DNA of 64,000 bases from Macrococcoides caseolyticum (GTDB lineage Bacteria; Bacillota; Bacilli; Staphylococcales; Staphylococcaceae), in the NCBI RefSeq assembly GCF_002902665.1, contig NZ_PPRM01000018.1, forward strand, positions 1-64,000, given 5' to 3'. The notes below the pieces were generated by a model. The model saw nothing but the letters and a program-made list of their open reading frames with translations. It made no database searches and was not told where the DNA came from. Below, piece after piece: positions 39,486 to 47,659 of this stretch; positions within the stretch are counted from its first letter, which is position 1; each line of letters begins with the position of its first letter. A program made the position numbers and the translations under genes.

Positions 39486-39847
39486 TGGGACTTGATATGT
39501 ATTTCTATGTTGAAGATAAAGTCACACGTGAACGTATAGAACTGGCCTACTATAGAAAGTTCAATGCATTGCACGGATATTTTGATAAGAAATATAAGCT
39601 GGATAATCCTGGACAATGTGAAGTGACAGCTGACGACCTATTTTATTTATTGAGCGCAGTAAAAGCTATACAGTCTCGTCCTAGTGATGCACCTATGAGA
39701 CTTCCGTATTATACAGGGCCGTTCTTTGGTTCATATGAATACGAAGCGATATATTTTGATCACATTTCTCAGCTTCATAAAGACTTAAAGCGCTTAATAT
39801 TAATAGATAAAGGAAAGTATCAAATTTTGTATCTTGCAGATTACTAA
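39485..39847 (+). CDS. Small conserved protein coupled to radC
   Basis: 120 residues, function unknown. It starts MGLDMYFYVEDKVTRERIELAYYRK, shown here only as a landmark (residues 1-25, key part MGLDMYFY). This opening is known from uncharacterised bacterial and phage proteins. The middle holds DDLFYLLSAVKAIQ, and the end is rich in Tyr and Asp. The ATG shares its first base with the radC stop, with GGGG at 39474-39477, so it is translated with radC. No signal peptide or membrane span. Confidence 0.75.
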   Translation: MGLDMYFYVEDKVTRERIELAYYRKFNALHGYFDKKYKLDNPGQCEVTADDLFYLLSAVKAIQSRPSDAPMRLPYYTGPFFGSYEYEAIYFDHISQLHKDLKRLILIDKGKYQILYLADY

Positions 39848-39880
39848 AATTCGATTTTCGAAATTTATTCATATAAACTA

Positions 39881-39909
39881 TTGAAATTTTCAGAAGATTA
39901 AATTATGAT
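39881..39909 (+). promoter_or_regulatory. Promoter of the bmrCD leader
   Basis: TTGAAA (39881-39886), 17-base spacer, TATGAT (39904-39909). RNA would start near 39916, just before the leader ORF. Confidence 0.7.
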
Positions 39910-39942
39910 GGAAATAACTTAAAGAGAAAGGAGGAAAATAAG

Positions 39943-40020
39943 ATGAACAAATTAATACATTTTGTATTGATACAACAAGAAATTCAATATTTTCCTCGTG
40001 CAGCGCATAAATTTATGTGA
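39943..40020 (+). CDS. 25-codon leader peptide before bmrCD
   Basis: The ORF starts at ATG 39943 after an almost perfect AAAGGAGG (39928-39935) and ends at TGA 40018. The peptide begins MNKLIHFVLIQQEIQYF and ends PRAAHKFM. It is followed by an intrinsic terminator and then the exporter genes, the arrangement of a translated attenuator. In Bacillus subtilis bmrCD is controlled by the translated leader bmrB. The present peptide is shorter and I claim similarity of arrangement only. A regulatory role is inferred. Confidence 0.7.
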   Translation: MNKLIHFVLIQQEIQYFPRAAHKFM

Positions 40021-40046
40021 TTGCAGGGAGATCTCTCTAGATATAA

Positions 40047-40087
40047 AAGCGCACATGCTTTCATTTTATGGGAGTGTGTGCTTTTTT
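40047..40087 (+). terminator. Attenuator-type terminator in the bmrCD leader
   Basis: Outer stem AAGCGCACA (40047-40055) with TGTGTGCTT (40075-40083), inner stem CTTTCAT (40058-40064) with ATGGGAG (40068-40074) using G-T pairs, loop TTT, then TTTTTT. It starts 26 bases after the leader stop codon. CATAAATTTATG at 40006-40017, covering the end of the leader ORF, can form a separate small hairpin that a ribosome would block. I could not settle the antiterminator by eye. Confidence 0.8.
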
Positions 40088-40113
40088 GTGTTTAAGGAGA
40101 AAGGAGATGGAAT

Positions 40114-41853
40114 ATGTTTGATGTTTTAAGTAAGTTAAGCTGGTTTTTTAAACAGGAGAAGAAACGTTATATTATTGCGATCATCGTTTTGTTAATAGCA
40201 AATGTAGTTGAAGTCATTCCGCCATGGCTGATTGGTCAGACGATAGATGCAGTTAATTTGAAGACGTTGAACGCATCAACGTTTAACTGGATAATGCTTG
40301 TCTTCCTAATTACGATTATCCTTAGTTATGTCATCAATTTCTTATGGCGTTATCTACTCTTTAATGGATCCCAGCTGCTCGAAAGTATAATGCGCAGAAA
40401 GTTGATGGCAAAGTTTCTGACGATGAGTCCGGGATTCTATGAGAAAAACAGAACAGGTGACTTGATGGCCAAAGCGACAAATGACTTAAGTGCAATTCGT
40501 ATGACTGTTGGTTTCGGAATATTGACATTAGTCGATAGTACGACTTACATGATTACAATCATTGCAACAATGGCAGTCCTTGTATCCTGGAAATTAACGT
40601 TAGCCGCATTGTTGCCGCTTCCATTTTTAGCGATAATAGAGCAGAAACTTGGTAAGATGATTCACGAACGTTATATAGTGAGTCAGGATGCATTTGGTGA
40701 AATGAATGACAGTGTACTTGAGTCTATAGAAGGAGTAAGGGTGTCAAAAGCGTTTGCTCAGGAAGAAAATTTAAATGAACGCTTCCGTCGTATGACGACA
40801 GATGTAGTAAATAAATTTATCCATGTAGAGAAACTTGATGCGTTATTTAAGCCGCTTACTATTATTATTACTGCTTTAAGTTTTATGATTGCACTAGGGT
40901 ATGGAAGCTTTCTCGTCAATCAAGGCGAAATTACGGTAGGCGCATTGATTTCATTTAACGTCTATTTGAATATGCTTATATGGCCAATGTTTGCAATTGG
41001 TATGCTCTTTAATATTATGCAGCGTGGTAATGCGTCATTGGATCGTGTGATGGAAACGTTAGATGCTCAGGATACCTTAATGGAACCGATTGACCATGTA
41101 GTACCTGATGACCATAATGTAGCATTTGAAGCAGTGACGTTCCAATATCCATCGAGCGAAACAGTCAATCTATCGAATATTTCGATTCATCTGGACACAG
41201 GAGATACTTTAGGGATCGTTGGTCCGACTGGAAGTGGAAAGACGACATTAATTAAGCAGATACTAAAAGAATATCCACTTGGACGAGGTGTGATAACTTT
41301 AGGAAATGTCAATCTGGATCGATTAACAAAAAAAGAAGTAAGAGATAAAATTGGTTACGTATCCCAGGAAAACATCTTATTCTCAAGGACAATTCGAGAA
41401 AATATTAAGTTTGGTAAAGACGATGCGACAGAGGAGGAAATCGCTGAAGCTATACGCCTTGCAAACTTTAATGAAGATATTAAACGACTGCCATCTGGTC
41501 TGGATACATTGGTAGGAGAAAAAGGGATAGCGATATCTGGAGGTCAAAAGCAGCGTATATCGATTGCACGTGCGATGATTAAAAATCCAGATATTCTTAT
41601 ACTTGATGATTCTTTAAGTGCTGTAGATGCAAAGACAGAAACAGCGATTATCGAGAATATAGAATCTTCACGTAAAGGCAAGACAACCATTATTTCCACG
41701 CATAGACTTTCTGCTGTACAGCACGCCGAGCATATTGTCGTGCTGGCTGAAGGAGTCATTGTACAAGAAGGTACACATGATGAATTAATTGCACAGAATG
41801 GATGGTATAAAGAACAGTTTGATCGACAACAACTAGGAGGTGAGTCGTCATGA
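40114..41853 (+). CDS. bmrC: Heterodimeric ABC exporter subunit BmrC-like
   Basis: One half of a multidrug ABC exporter in the plasma membrane, 579 residues: six spans (about 1-310), then an ATPase domain. Walker [13 protein letters not shown] is near 370, signature ISGGQKQRISIARA, and Walker B ILILDDSLSAVD near 494. The catalytic glutamate after Walker B is Asp here, as in the degenerate site of BmrC/LmrC types. The N-terminus (MFDVLSKLSWFFK) and MSPGFYEKNRTGDLMAKATNDL closely match Bacillus BmrC (YheI). ATGA overlap with the next gene. Expressed behind a leader-peptide attenuator. Confidence 0.92.
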   Translation: MFDVLSKLSWFFKQEKKRYIIAIIVLLIANVVEVIPPWLIGQTIDAVNLKTLNASTFNWIMLVFLITIILSYVINFLWRYLLFNGSQLLESIMRRKLMAKFLTMSPGFYEKNRTGDLMAKATNDLSAIRMTVGFGILTLVDSTTYMITIIATMAVLVSWKLTLAALLPLPFLAIIEQKLGKMIHERYIVSQDAFGEMNDSVLESIEGVRVSKAFAQEENLNERFRRMTTDVVNKFIHVEKLDALFKPLTIIITALSFMIALGYGSFLVNQGEITVGALISFNVYLNMLIWPMFAIGMLFNIMQRGNASLDRVMETLDAQDTLMEPIDHVVPDDHNVAFEAVTFQYPSSETVNLSNISIHLDTGDTLGIVGPTGSGKTTLIKQILKEYPLGRGVITLGNVNLDRLTKKEVRDKIGYVSQENILFSRTIRENIKFGKDDATEEEIAEAIRLANFNEDIKRLPSGLDTLVGEKGIAISGGQKQRISIARAMIKNPDILILDDSLSAVDAKTETAIIENIESSRKGKTTIISTHRLSAVQHAEHIVVLAEGVIVQEGTHDELIAQNGWYKEQFDRQQLGGESS

Positions 41854-43583
41854 GTACGACGAAACGTCTCTATCATGAAGCAGTAAAAGAAAAGAAATTA
41901 TTTATTGCAGGTTTTATCATTCTTTTCTTTGCGGTCGTTACTGAATTGTTAGGTCCTGTAATAGGAATGTACATTATCGATCATCATATCAAAGATGCAG
42001 GTGAAACAATCAATATGCAGCCTATATTGCAGCTGCTTGGATTATATTTTCTTATTGCTGTAGTCTATGCAATTATGAGCTATTATCAGACAATTGTCTT
42101 TCAGACAGCGGGTTCAAATGTTATAAAGCATCTACGAACGAACTTGTTTGAACATATTCAGAAATTACCGATAAAATATTTTGATAACTTGCCCGCTGGA
42201 AAAGTTGTTGCAAGAATAACGAATGATACTCAGACGATCCTTGAACTTTTTACAGTGATGCTTCCAACATATATCGCAGGTTTTGCAAATATTTTAGGAA
42301 TTATTATAGTCATATTCTATTTTAATGCAAAAGTAGGATTGCTGGCACTGATTGTTGTACCATTACTGTTTTTCTGGCTGATGCTCTATCGTAAGATTTC
42401 AGATAAGTATAATCATATTGTTCGTGAACGAAACAGTGATATGAATGCGATGCTGAATGAATCGATCAATGGGATGACGATTATTCAGGCTTTTAATCAA
42501 GAAGCGAAGATACAGCGTGAATACGACGAACTGAATAAAGAGTATCTGAAGAACTATGAACGAATTATTAAGCTGGATTCATTAACGAGTCATAATTTGA
42601 TGGGCATTATACGTTCTGCGGTGTTTTTAATCATGATTTATATATTTGGTCAGTCATTCTTATCGAATGAAGCGACATTAACAGCAGGGATGATGTATAT
42701 TCTTGTAGATTATTTGACGCGATTATTTAATCCAATGTTCAATATCGTTAATCAGCTAAGTGTATTAGAACAAGCACGTGTATCAAGCAATCGTGTGTTT
42801 GAAATGATGGATGAAACGCCGGAAATCATCGAACAGGGTGAACTGTTGATAACACGTGGAGAAGTAAAGTTTCAAAATGTATCATTTGGCTATAAAAAAG
42901 ATGAACTTGTCCTTAAAGATATTAATATCCATGCAGCACCTGGACAGACAATCGGTTTAGTCGGTCATACAGGTTCAGGTAAAAGTTCTATAATGAACCT
43001 GCTCTTTAGGTTCTATGATCCAACTGAAGGGCAGATTCTAATCGATGGAGTAGATACGAAGTCGGTGACAAAAGCGTCCATGAGAAGTCGTATGGGTATC
43101 GTCCTACAGGATCCATACTTATATACAGGCACTATCCTAAGCAACATTACGTTGGGAGATAACCGTATATCACGCCAAACTGCAGAACATGCATTAATGC
43201 GTGTAGGCGGTCATCGAGTACTGCAGTCGCTGGAGCAGGGGATCGACACAGAAGTGGTGGAACGTGGTGCGACATTATCGAGCGGACAGCGTCAGTTAAT
43301 TTCGTTTGCACGTGCGCTTGCATTTGATCCGAAAATATTAATACTTGATGAAGCGACAGCTAGTATTGATTCAGAAACTGAAGCGATGATTCAGCAGGCC
43401 ATGGATGTATTAAAGAGTGGTCGTACAACATTTGTTATTGCACATCGACTATCTACAATCAAGAATGCAGATCAGATTCTCGTGCTGGATAAGGGTGAGA
43501 TTATTGAGCATGGTACGCATGACGAATTGATTGCACTTCAAGGTCAATATGCTAAAATGTATGCATTACAATCAGGTAGGTAG
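41850..43583 (+). CDS. bmrD: Heterodimeric ABC exporter subunit BmrD-like
   Basis: Partner of the preceding protein, 577 residues, with six spans and an ATPase domain. Walker A GHTGSGKSSIMNLLFRFYD is near 372, the signature is the variant LSSGQRQLISFARA, and Walker B ILILDEATASID near 497 keeps the catalytic Glu. KYFDNLPAGKVVARITNDT and VLQDPYLYTGTI match Bacillus BmrD (YheH). That protein is about 95 residues longer because of an external insert between the first two spans, which is absent here. AGGAGGTGAG at the end of bmrC is the ribosome site. Confidence 0.92.
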   Translation: MSTTKRLYHEAVKEKKLFIAGFIILFFAVVTELLGPVIGMYIIDHHIKDAGETINMQPILQLLGLYFLIAVVYAIMSYYQTIVFQTAGSNVIKHLRTNLFEHIQKLPIKYFDNLPAGKVVARITNDTQTILELFTVMLPTYIAGFANILGIIIVIFYFNAKVGLLALIVVPLLFFWLMLYRKISDKYNHIVRERNSDMNAMLNESINGMTIIQAFNQEAKIQREYDELNKEYLKNYERIIKLDSLTSHNLMGIIRSAVFLIMIYIFGQSFLSNEATLTAGMMYILVDYLTRLFNPMFNIVNQLSVLEQARVSSNRVFEMMDETPEIIEQGELLITRGEVKFQNVSFGYKKDELVLKDINIHAAPGQTIGLVGHTGSGKSSIMNLLFRFYDPTEGQILIDGVDTKSVTKASMRSRMGIVLQDPYLYTGTILSNITLGDNRISRQTAEHALMRVGGHRVLQSLEQGIDTEVVERGATLSSGQRQLISFARALAFDPKILILDEATASIDSETEAMIQQAMDVLKSGRTTFVIAHRLSTIKNADQILVLDKGEIIEHGTHDELIALQGQYAKMYALQSGR

Positions 43584-43587
43584 AGAC

Positions 43588-44109
43588 ATGCTTATAATTA
43601 GCAGGATGGATGAAGAAAGTGCACGAACTATAAGTTTATGGAATTTTGGAGAAACATATGCATCCTATAACCTGAATGGCGAGCAAAGTGCCATTCAGGA
43701 ATTTTTGAATGGACATTATTATATTGTATATAAGGATGATGATATATTTGGATTTTTTTGCGACGGTGAGAGTGCCCAAGTCGATTTTATGATGACAGAT
43801 GCTTATGTTATTGACTTTGGTTTCGCACTGAATCCAAAATTTATCGGTCAAGGTTATGGCAGGTCATTTATTAAGATGATCATGCACTTTTATCATGAAT
43901 ATCAAGATATCTGTCATTTCAGACTTACAGTGGCATCATTTAACACGAGAGCGATTTATTTATACCATCGTATCGGATTTGAATTTAATAAGGAAATATC
44001 GATGATTGAAGATGGAACTCTCACAAAATTTTACGTAATGTCTCGTGATTTCCATCTTAAGACGGATGAAGCTATCCTTGTTTTACATTATAGTTATGTA
44101 AGAAAGTAG
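43588..44109 (+). CDS. GNAT-family N-acetyltransferase
   Basis: 173 residues with the GNAT fold. The acetyl-CoA motif A is FALNPKFIGQGYGRSFIKMIM near 85-105 (Q/RxxGxG/A form GQGYGR). Motif B follows as LTVASFNTRAIYLYHRIGFEF. The acceptor is unknown. It follows bmrD by 4 bases, so it is probably in the exporter operon. A role in modifying a toxic compound is possible but only inferred. The ATG at 43588 follows AGGTAG. A longer frame inside bmrD is rejected. Confidence 0.88.
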   Translation: MLIISRMDEESARTISLWNFGETYASYNLNGEQSAIQEFLNGHYYIVYKDDDIFGFFCDGESAQVDFMMTDAYVIDFGFALNPKFIGQGYGRSFIKMIMHFYHEYQDICHFRLTVASFNTRAIYLYHRIGFEFNKEISMIEDGTLTKFYVMSRDFHLKTDEAILVLHYSYVRK

Positions 44110-44118
44110 GGGATCCGA

Positions 44119-44529
44119 ATGTTTAAATTTTTGAAAGGAATAATAAAATTAATATTGATTGTGACTGTATGTATCATGATATATTTGATTATACAGCTCA
44201 ATCCTTTTACTAATAGTCCGAATCAATCAGGCAGCGAAAGCGACGCAGTGACATACAACCTGGAAGATAATGCATTATTTAGAAATATTCCTTTATCTCA
44301 AGTTAAAAATGCATTTAATTTCATGGATAAGCAGGAGTTTATGGCAGTATCGGGTTTAACTTTAATGGGATATAACGATGAGTATCTGGCTGGTAAGCGT
44401 GGTAATGATTATATTCTCTACCGATTTGGGGAACAGCAGGTCTTCGTCTTTCCTGATGAATATACATTAAATCAGGCATTAACAGAACGCAGTCAAAGAA
44501 TTGAATTAAAGGATATTTCATCCTATTAA
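44119..44529 (+). CDS. Membrane-anchored small protein (possibly DUF4930)
   Basis: 136 residues. A basic N-terminus and one membrane helix (about 5-27, IIKLILIVTVCIMIYLIIQL) are followed by a soluble extracytoplasmic domain of about 100 residues with LMGYNDEYLAGKRGNDYILYRFGEQQVFVFPDEYT, cited here as landmarks at about 75-115. The place before mreC and the architecture fit a staphylococcal family I recall as DUF4930, but this is unconfirmed. No enzyme motif. GGGGATC is a weak ribosome site. Confidence 0.7.
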   Translation: MFKFLKGIIKLILIVTVCIMIYLIIQLNPFTNSPNQSGSESDAVTYNLEDNALFRNIPLSQVKNAFNFMDKQEFMAVSGLTLMGYNDEYLAGKRGNDYILYRFGEQQVFVFPDEYTLNQALTERSQRIELKDISSY

Positions 44530-44551
44530 TGGTATGATAATTATACCATTA
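44527..44551. repeat. 9-bp inverted repeat at the end of the DUF4930-like gene
   Basis: TAATGGTAT (44527-44535) and ATACCATTA (44543-44551) flank a 7-base loop. The repeat covers the stop codon and has no T run, so it is either an RNA 3' structure or a protein site upstream of nagZ. Confidence 0.5.
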
Positions 44552-44560
44552 ACATAACTT

Positions 44561-44611
44561 GAACTATGCATAGAAAATGTATGTTGTTTTCTGTATAGTT
44601 CTTGTTTTTTT
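44561..44611 (+). terminator. Terminator of the bmrCD-GNAT operon
   Basis: GAACTAT (44561-44567) and ATAGAAAA (44570-44577) pair with TTTTCT and TATAGTTC (44587-44601), with a loop between, followed by TTGTTTTTTT. Confidence 0.8.
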
Positions 44612-44678
44612 ATAAACAACTTAATATAGCTTAGAATATTATCATACTTACGTCCCACACTGTGAACTAGGAGAATAT

Positions 44679-45818
44679 ATGAAACATAATCACTTTATTT
44701 TGATTCTACTTATCCCTGTCTTTTTAATATTAACTGCATGCACTAACCATAAAATAGCTAAGGCACAGCATCCTATTGTTGAAATACAGAAGTTATCACA
44801 TGTTGATCTGACGACTTATTATGTAAGTTCGATGACGCTTGAAGAAAAGATAGCGCAACAGCTTGTGCTGGGCTTTGACGGCACGGATTATAATGCAGCT
44901 TTAAAAAGATATTCCGCTCGCAATATTGGTGGTGTTATTTTGTTTAAGAGAAATATAGTGAATGAATCTCAGTTAACGCAACTGAATCGGGATATCTTTC
45001 ACAATACTGCTAATATACCGATGTTTATCGGAATAGATCAGGAAGGAGGTAGAGTAAACCGATTGCCGGCTTCTATACAAAATATTGAATCCGCCTATAC
45101 GATAGGTTTATCGCATGATAAACAGTATGCATATCAGCAAGGTAGATATATTGGAGAAAATGTGAAACGTATGGGATTTAATCTGGATTTTGCACCTGTA
45201 CTGGATATTTGGAGCAACCCAGCGAATAAAGTAATTGGAGATAGAAGCTTTGGTCACGATGCACACATGGTTTCGGGAATGAGCCGTTCGTTTCGTCAAG
45301 GAATAACCGAGACAGGAATCATTACGAGTGGTAAACATTTTCCAGGGCATGGAGATACAGTTTCAGACAGTCACGAGACACTTCCTGTGAGCAATAAATC
45401 ACTTGATGAGCTTATGAAGTTTGAACTGATTCCTTTCAAACAACATATTGATGATGGCATCGATATGCTGATGGTCAGCCATATTTCATTTCCAGATATC
45501 GATAATAAGTATCCGGCATCTATCAGTAAAGAAATTGTGACCAATATATTAAAGAAGAAGCTCGGATATAAAGGCGTTATCATTTCAGATGATCTAAGTA
45601 TGGGTGCAATCAGCGATCGCTATTCCTTGAATGAAGCAGTTGTTCGTGGGTTGCAGTCGGGTGAGACAATCATGCTTATCGGAAGTGATGCTGTAGATGT
45701 TAATACACTGATTCAATATGTCAGATCAAATGTTGAAAACGGCAATATAGATAAAAAAATAATTGATGAAAATAATGAAAAAATAATCAGATTAAAGCTT
45801 AAATATGGTATCTTATAA
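44679..45818 (+). CDS. nagZ: Lipoprotein beta-N-acetylhexosaminidase (GH3, NagZ)
   Basis: A cell-surface glycosidase that removes terminal N-acetylglucosamine from peptidoglycan fragments. It has 379 residues. The signal peptide ends in the lipobox LTAC (Cys about 21), so it is a membrane-anchored lipoprotein. GH3 motifs are LVLGFDGTD, FIGIDQEGGRVNRLP, SGKHFPGHGDTVSDSHETLP (the His/Asp acid-base dyad of NagZ) and ISDDLSMGAI with the nucleophile Asp. It has only the catalytic domain, unlike the longer Bacillus NagZ. A muropeptide recycling role is inferred. Confidence 0.93.
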   Translation: MKHNHFILILLIPVFLILTACTNHKIAKAQHPIVEIQKLSHVDLTTYYVSSMTLEEKIAQQLVLGFDGTDYNAALKRYSARNIGGVILFKRNIVNESQLTQLNRDIFHNTANIPMFIGIDQEGGRVNRLPASIQNIESAYTIGLSHDKQYAYQQGRYIGENVKRMGFNLDFAPVLDIWSNPANKVIGDRSFGHDAHMVSGMSRSFRQGITETGIITSGKHFPGHGDTVSDSHETLPVSNKSLDELMKFELIPFKQHIDDGIDMLMVSHISFPDIDNKYPASISKEIVTNILKKKLGYKGVIISDDLSMGAISDRYSLNEAVVRGLQSGETIMLIGSDAVDVNTLIQYVRSNVENGNIDKKIIDENNEKIIRLKLKYGIL

Positions 45819-45850
45819 TATATTGAATATTCTATAATGAGGTGTTAATG

Positions 45851-46711
45851 TTGCCTAATTTCTACAAAAGAAATAAACTGGTCTTTATTTTATTTGGGCT
45901 GATTGTCTTTATCGTATTAGTCGGTGTCTCTTTAAAAGAGCGCTCAACTTCTACAGCAGAAGCATTTGCTGGAGATACGGTTGCAGCTGGTCAGCGTATT
46001 GTATCTTATCCTGCCATGTTTATAGCATCGAACTTCAGTGATTTAATACATATGTGGGATGCTAATGAAGAAAATAAGAAGCTCAAACAAAAGATAAAGG
46101 GGTTTGAGCAGGTGGAAGCTGATAACTACAGGCTTGATAAAGAGAATCAGGAATTGCGTCATGCCTTAAAGACAGAAAGTATTTCCATCTATGAGCCTGA
46201 AATTTCAACTGTCATCAGCCGGAATCATGATCAGTGGATGAATACGATGATCATTAATAAAGGAAGAACTTCCGGTTTCAAAGAGAACATGGCTGTAGTT
46301 ACGACTGAAGGATTGGTCGGGCGACTAAAGAAAGTAAATAGCTACTCATCACAAGTGGAAATGATTACTTCAAGTGTTAAAGCAAGTAAAATCAGTGTCA
46401 CGCTTCAGCAGGGTGCCGAAGAAATTTTCGGTATGGTGGATCACTTTGATGATAAGAAGAACTTACTCGTCATTTCTGACATTGATAATAATGTTAAAGT
46501 TAAAGTGGGAACGAGAGTTGTAACAAGTGGACTCGGAGGTCAGTTTCCTAAAGGGATTCTTATAGGGAAAGTTAAAAAAGTAGAAAATGATGAGTATGGT
46601 CTTAGTCAGATTGCGTATGTTGAAACTTCAGCAGATTTAAAAGGTCTTTCCCAAGTATATATCGCGAAGAAAAGTCCAAAAGCTGTTACGCTTGAAGGAA
46701 GTGAAGAGTAA
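45851..46711 (+). CDS. mreC: Cell shape protein MreC
   Basis: A membrane-anchored scaffold of the cell-wall synthesis complex, 286 residues. One N-terminal span (about 9-28), an external coiled coil (about 60-105, ANEENKKLKQKIKGFEQVE), and then the beta domain with VVTTEGLVGRLKKV and VTSGLGGQFPKGILIGKV. TTG 45851 gives LPNFYKRNKL, matching the S. aureus start MPNFF, with AGGTG six bases upstream. ATG 45848 and GTG 45842 are alternatives. No mreB precedes it, as in other cocci. Confidence 0.95.
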   Translation: MPNFYKRNKLVFILFGLIVFIVLVGVSLKERSTSTAEAFAGDTVAAGQRIVSYPAMFIASNFSDLIHMWDANEENKKLKQKIKGFEQVEADNYRLDKENQELRHALKTESISIYEPEISTVISRNHDQWMNTMIINKGRTSGFKENMAVVTTEGLVGRLKKVNSYSSQVEMITSSVKASKISVTLQQGAEEIFGMVDHFDDKKNLLVISDIDNNVKVKVGTRVVTSGLGGQFPKGILIGKVKKVENDEYGLSQIAYVETSADLKGLSQVYIAKKSPKAVTLEGSEE

Positions 46712-47214
46712 TGCAAATCATTATCTTCCCTGCTATCGGATGGTTACTGCTACTTATAAATAATTTAATCACGACATTTATGCCTATAAACTTCTTTGGA
46801 TATGAGCTCTACTTTATACCGCACCTCATGTTAATATACTTGCTGGTACTAACGGTATATAAGAATCCGAAGATTGCACTGATCCTGGCAATTTTATTTG
46901 GTATTCTATGTGACATTTACATTGGTAATATATATGGGCTCTATACATTTGGATTTATTATTGCAGTGTTGCTGATGGACCAGCTCTTTAAAGTTTTCTA
47001 TAAAGACTTAAAGATGATGGTTGCTTTATTGCTGTTATTTGTATTGTTATTCGAAAGCTTTAAGTTTGTAACAGTTAAGGTACTTGGGCTAGCTACAGCG
47101 GGTTATTTCGGGTTTGTGTTTGCGCACTTGATTCCGACATTGCTTATTAATTTTCTGTTTATTATCATTGTGTTTCCGATACTTCTTAAAATATTAGATA
47201 AATATACAATTTAA
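46711..47214 (+). CDS. mreD: Cell shape protein MreD
   Basis: An integral membrane partner of MreC, 167 residues, with about five spans. Typical features are the aromatic, hydrophobic middle (PHLMLIYLLVLTVYKNPKIALILAILFG, near 33-60) and CDIYIGNIYGLYTF. Its ATG shares a base with the mreC stop (TAATG). Followed directly by the L21 promoter and leader. Confidence 0.93.
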   Translation: MQIIIFPAIGWLLLLINNLITTFMPINFFGYELYFIPHLMLIYLLVLTVYKNPKIALILAILFGILCDIYIGNIYGLYTFGFIIAVLLMDQLFKVFYKDLKMMVALLLLFVLLFESFKFVTVKVLGLATAGYFGFVFAHLIPTLLINFLFIIIVFPILLKILDKYTI

Positions 47215-47216
47215 AA

Positions 47217-47345
47217 TTGACTATTTACAATACTGATGATATTATATGGAAGTTGAGTAGTTTCAAGCTACATACAACCGCACAACTTTAGGTTTAAGTG
47301 AGTAATCCACCTAAAGATGGCGTGACTTATAAATAATAGGAGGTG
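47217..47345 (+). promoter_or_regulatory. Promoter and L21 leader of rplU-prp-rpmA
   Basis: TTGACT (47217-47222), 17-base spacer, TATTAT (47240-47245), then a structured leader. CTTTAGGT (47286-47293) pairs with ACCTAAAG (47309-47316), and an upstream part contains AGTTGAGTAGTTTCAAGCTACATAC (by position, 47252-47276). Place and shape fit the Firmicutes L21 leader, thought to bind a ribosomal protein for autoregulation. Confidence 0.75.
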
Positions 47346-47350
47346 CAAGT

Positions 47351-47659
47351 ATGTTTGCAATTATTGAAACTGGTGGAAAACAATTAAAAGTTGAACAAGG
47401 TCAAGAAATCTGGGTTGAGAAGTTAAACGCAGAAGAAGGTTCAACATTCACGTTTGATCAAGTATTAATGGTTGGTGGAGAAACAGTTAAAGTTGGTTCA
47501 CCTGTAGTTGAAGGTGCTACTGTTACAGCGAAAGTTGAAAAACACGGTCGTGGTAAAAAAATCACTGTATTCAAATACAAACCAAAGAAAAACTACAAAC
47601 GTAAACAAGGTCATCGTCAACCTTATACAAAATTAGTTATTGAAGCGATTAACGCATAA
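47351..47659 (+). CDS. rplU: 50S ribosomal protein L21
   Basis: A 102-residue ribosomal protein. The start is [18 protein letters not shown]. The conserved C-terminal basic region [19 protein letters not shown] contacts 23S rRNA. AGGAGG lies eight bases before the ATG. Order rplU-prp-rpmA is universal in Firmicutes. Confidence 0.99.
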   Translation: MFAIIETGGKQLKVEQGQEIWVEKLNAEEGSTFTFDQVLMVGGETVKVGSPVVEGATVTAKVEKHGRGKKITVFKYKPKKNYKRKQGHRQPYTKLVIEAINA

